Assembly (NCBI RefSeq): GCF_000577335.1
Contig: NZ_CBYL010000009.1
Location: 22,901 to 86,900, forward strand
Source: Faecalispora jeddahensis
GTDB lineage: Bacteria; Bacillota; Clostridia; Oscillospirales; Acutalibacteraceae
Direction: 5' to 3'
Length of the DNA: 64,000 nt
Shown: in pieces, positions 62,938 to 64,000 of the stretch
Position numbering within the stretch: position 1 is the stretch's first letter
Layout: each line of letters begins with the position of its first letter
The notes under the pieces: generated by a model
Database searches by the model: none
Told to the model about the DNA's origin: nothing
Seen by the model: the letters and a program-made list of their open reading frames with translations, nothing else
Position numbers and translations under genes: made by a program

Positions 62938-63776
62938 CCCACGATTATCGTTACGACGGCAGCTGGGACGGCCTGCTGTGCTGCCTGTTTGAAACGTACG
63001 AGCGCAGGGAGCTGCCGCAGGCTGTGTACTCGCATGAGGATGTACAGCAAACCCTGTACCCCGCTGTAGAGATCGTCACCGATCCAAATAAGGCTGGCCG
63101 GGTCAAGCACGCGATGCTGCCCAAAATTGGCCCCAGCGCAAAGGAGCTGGCGGAACACGCCTTTCTGACCTGCCTGCCGCAGAAAGAGCTATGGATACTC
63201 CGCTTTCTGCGCCTTGCCTTCCGGCACGGCCCTACTGTGATGAACATGCTGACGCAGCCCGCCGTGCACACCTTAAATAAGGCTGTACTCCACTTGCAGC
63301 ACGAAAGCCACCAGTACCAGGGCTTTGTGCGCTTCTCTGTCTCGCAGGGAGCGCTGTGGTCGGTGATCGAGCCGAAAAACCAGGTGCTGCCACTGCTGGC
63401 CCCGCACTTTTGCCAGCGCTTTTGCAACGAAGCCTTTTTGATCTACGACAAAACCCATGATCAGGCACTGGTTTACCAAAACGGGCGGCACGAGATTCTC
63501 CCCCTTTTGGCCTTTGAGCCGCCGGAACCGGATGAAACCGAGCTGCGCTACCGCAAGCTGTGGCACACCTTTTACGATTCCATCAGCATCCGTGACCGCG
63601 AAAATCTGCGCCTGCGCATGACTCACATGCAAAAGCGCTACTGGAAGCACCTGACCGAAATGCAGTACAACCCGTTCCGGACCGGGCAGACGGAGCCGGA
63701 ACAGAGCGACGAAACACAGAGCAGCACACACTGGCCGAACGCCCTGCCGCCGGACTCCGGCTCCATGATTCCCTGA
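62916..63776 (+). CDS. DUF4130-family DNA metabolism protein, partner of the radical SAM protein
   Basis: This 286-residue protein opens with YRYDGSWDGLLCCLFETYER, the family hallmark, and has the C-terminal LWHTFYDSISIRDRENLRLR segment and WKHLTEMQY. It overlaps the radical SAM gene by 22 bases and starts at ATG 62916 after GAGGAGG. It is a uracil-DNA-glycosylase-neighbourhood type protein of unknown activity; co-induction by the SOS response follows from the shared promoter. Confidence 0.88.
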   Translation: MPAGTPLTHDYRYDGSWDGLLCCLFETYERRELPQAVYSHEDVQQTLYPAVEIVTDPNKAGRVKHAMLPKIGPSAKELAEHAFLTCLPQKELWILRFLRLAFRHGPTVMNMLTQPAVHTLNKAVLHLQHESHQYQGFVRFSVSQGALWSVIEPKNQVLPLLAPHFCQRFCNEAFLIYDKTHDQALVYQNGRHEILPLLAFEPPEPDETELRYRKLWHTFYDSISIRDRENLRLRMTHMQKRYWKHLTEMQYNPFRTGQTEPEQSDETQSSTHWPNALPPDSGSMIP

Positions 63777-64000
63777 TGAATCTGATCTCCGCACGGGTTT
63801 CCAGGTCTTGCCTTACCAATCAAGAACAATGGATTTTCGAGATAAAATTGTGCGGAGCAAGGGAAAAAGGCGCGGAAATACGCTCGTATTCCGAGCCGTT
63901 TTGATGCTGTGCGGCGCAATCTAAACCGAAACAAACAGGTTCCTTCACTGGCCAAGCAGGACTTCTTTTTCCCACTGTTTTTGCGGCAGCTCTTGCTTTT
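63777..64000. other. Right-end intergenic region with imperfect inverted repeats
   Basis: Contains GGAAATACG/CGTATTCC (about 63876-63896) inside a longer imperfect dyad between AAAATTGTGCGG and GCGCAATCTAAA (63845-63925), possibly a small non-autonomous repeat. No gene is supported. Confidence 0.35.

Overview
The window looks like a chromosomal segment of an endospore-forming, anaerobic, fermentative member of the Clostridia (Firmicutes). The support is a GerA-type germination operon, a cotJ spore-coat operon, a BMC-associated glycyl-radical enzyme, GG-rich Shine-Dalgarno sequences, TTG/GTG starts and a Gram-positive LexA box. An Oscillospirales-like host is a guess.

Layout. (a) 1-3.3 kb, minus strand: start of a PocR-domain regulator, a BMC shell protein and a glycyl-radical diol dehydratase; the active-site residues fit glycerol/1,2-propanediol dehydratase better than choline lyase. 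(b) 3.9-19.2 kb, all minus: a catabolic block with an SSS symporter, an N-acyl-D-amino-acid deacylase, a GAF/PucR-type regulator, a YesM/YesN-like two-component pair, an ABC importer lacking its ATPase, an amidohydrolase, RidA and a D-serine-dehydratase-like PLP enzyme. (c) 19.5-23.5 kb, plus: gerA-gerC-small membrane protein-gerB. (d) 24.3-27.5 kb: 2-hydroxyacid dehydrogenase, DegV and a DUF4317 protein. (e) 28-32.3 kb, minus: OmpR/HK pair driving an ABC-2 exporter, with matching direct-repeat boxes before both units, an inverted repeat that covers a ribosome-binding site and a 40-aa leader ORF. (f) 32.5-45.6 kb: complete type I-C CRISPR-Cas locus (cas3-5-8c-7-4-1-2) with about 75 repeats and 74 spacers. 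(g) 45.9-51.9 kb: the cotJABC operon, in which cotJC is split by a 4,543-bp element carrying a large serine recombinase.

(h) 52.1-58.2 kb: MFS exporter, class-A beta-lactamase-like hydrolase with an ion/proton antiporter-type transporter, a leader RNA with intrinsic terminator, and cardiolipin synthase. (i) 58.2-64 kb: an apparently unannotated structured RNA with a near-consensus promoter, DegV, RidA, L-lactate dehydrogenase, and an SOS-box-controlled pair (radical SAM/HhH DNA-repair protein and DUF4130 partner).

The outstanding object is the cotJC element. The 5' piece of cotJC (start codon plus 31 codons) lies at 51072-50978 and the 3' piece at 46434-45930. Joining them at a shared 15-bp core gives an uninterrupted 199-residue manganese-catalase-type CotJC with all metal ligands. 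The circle junction (attP) predicted by that join is a strong imperfect palindrome centred on a GG dinucleotide, as expected for a serine integrase. This is the architecture of a skin-like element that is excised during sporulation to rebuild a coat gene.
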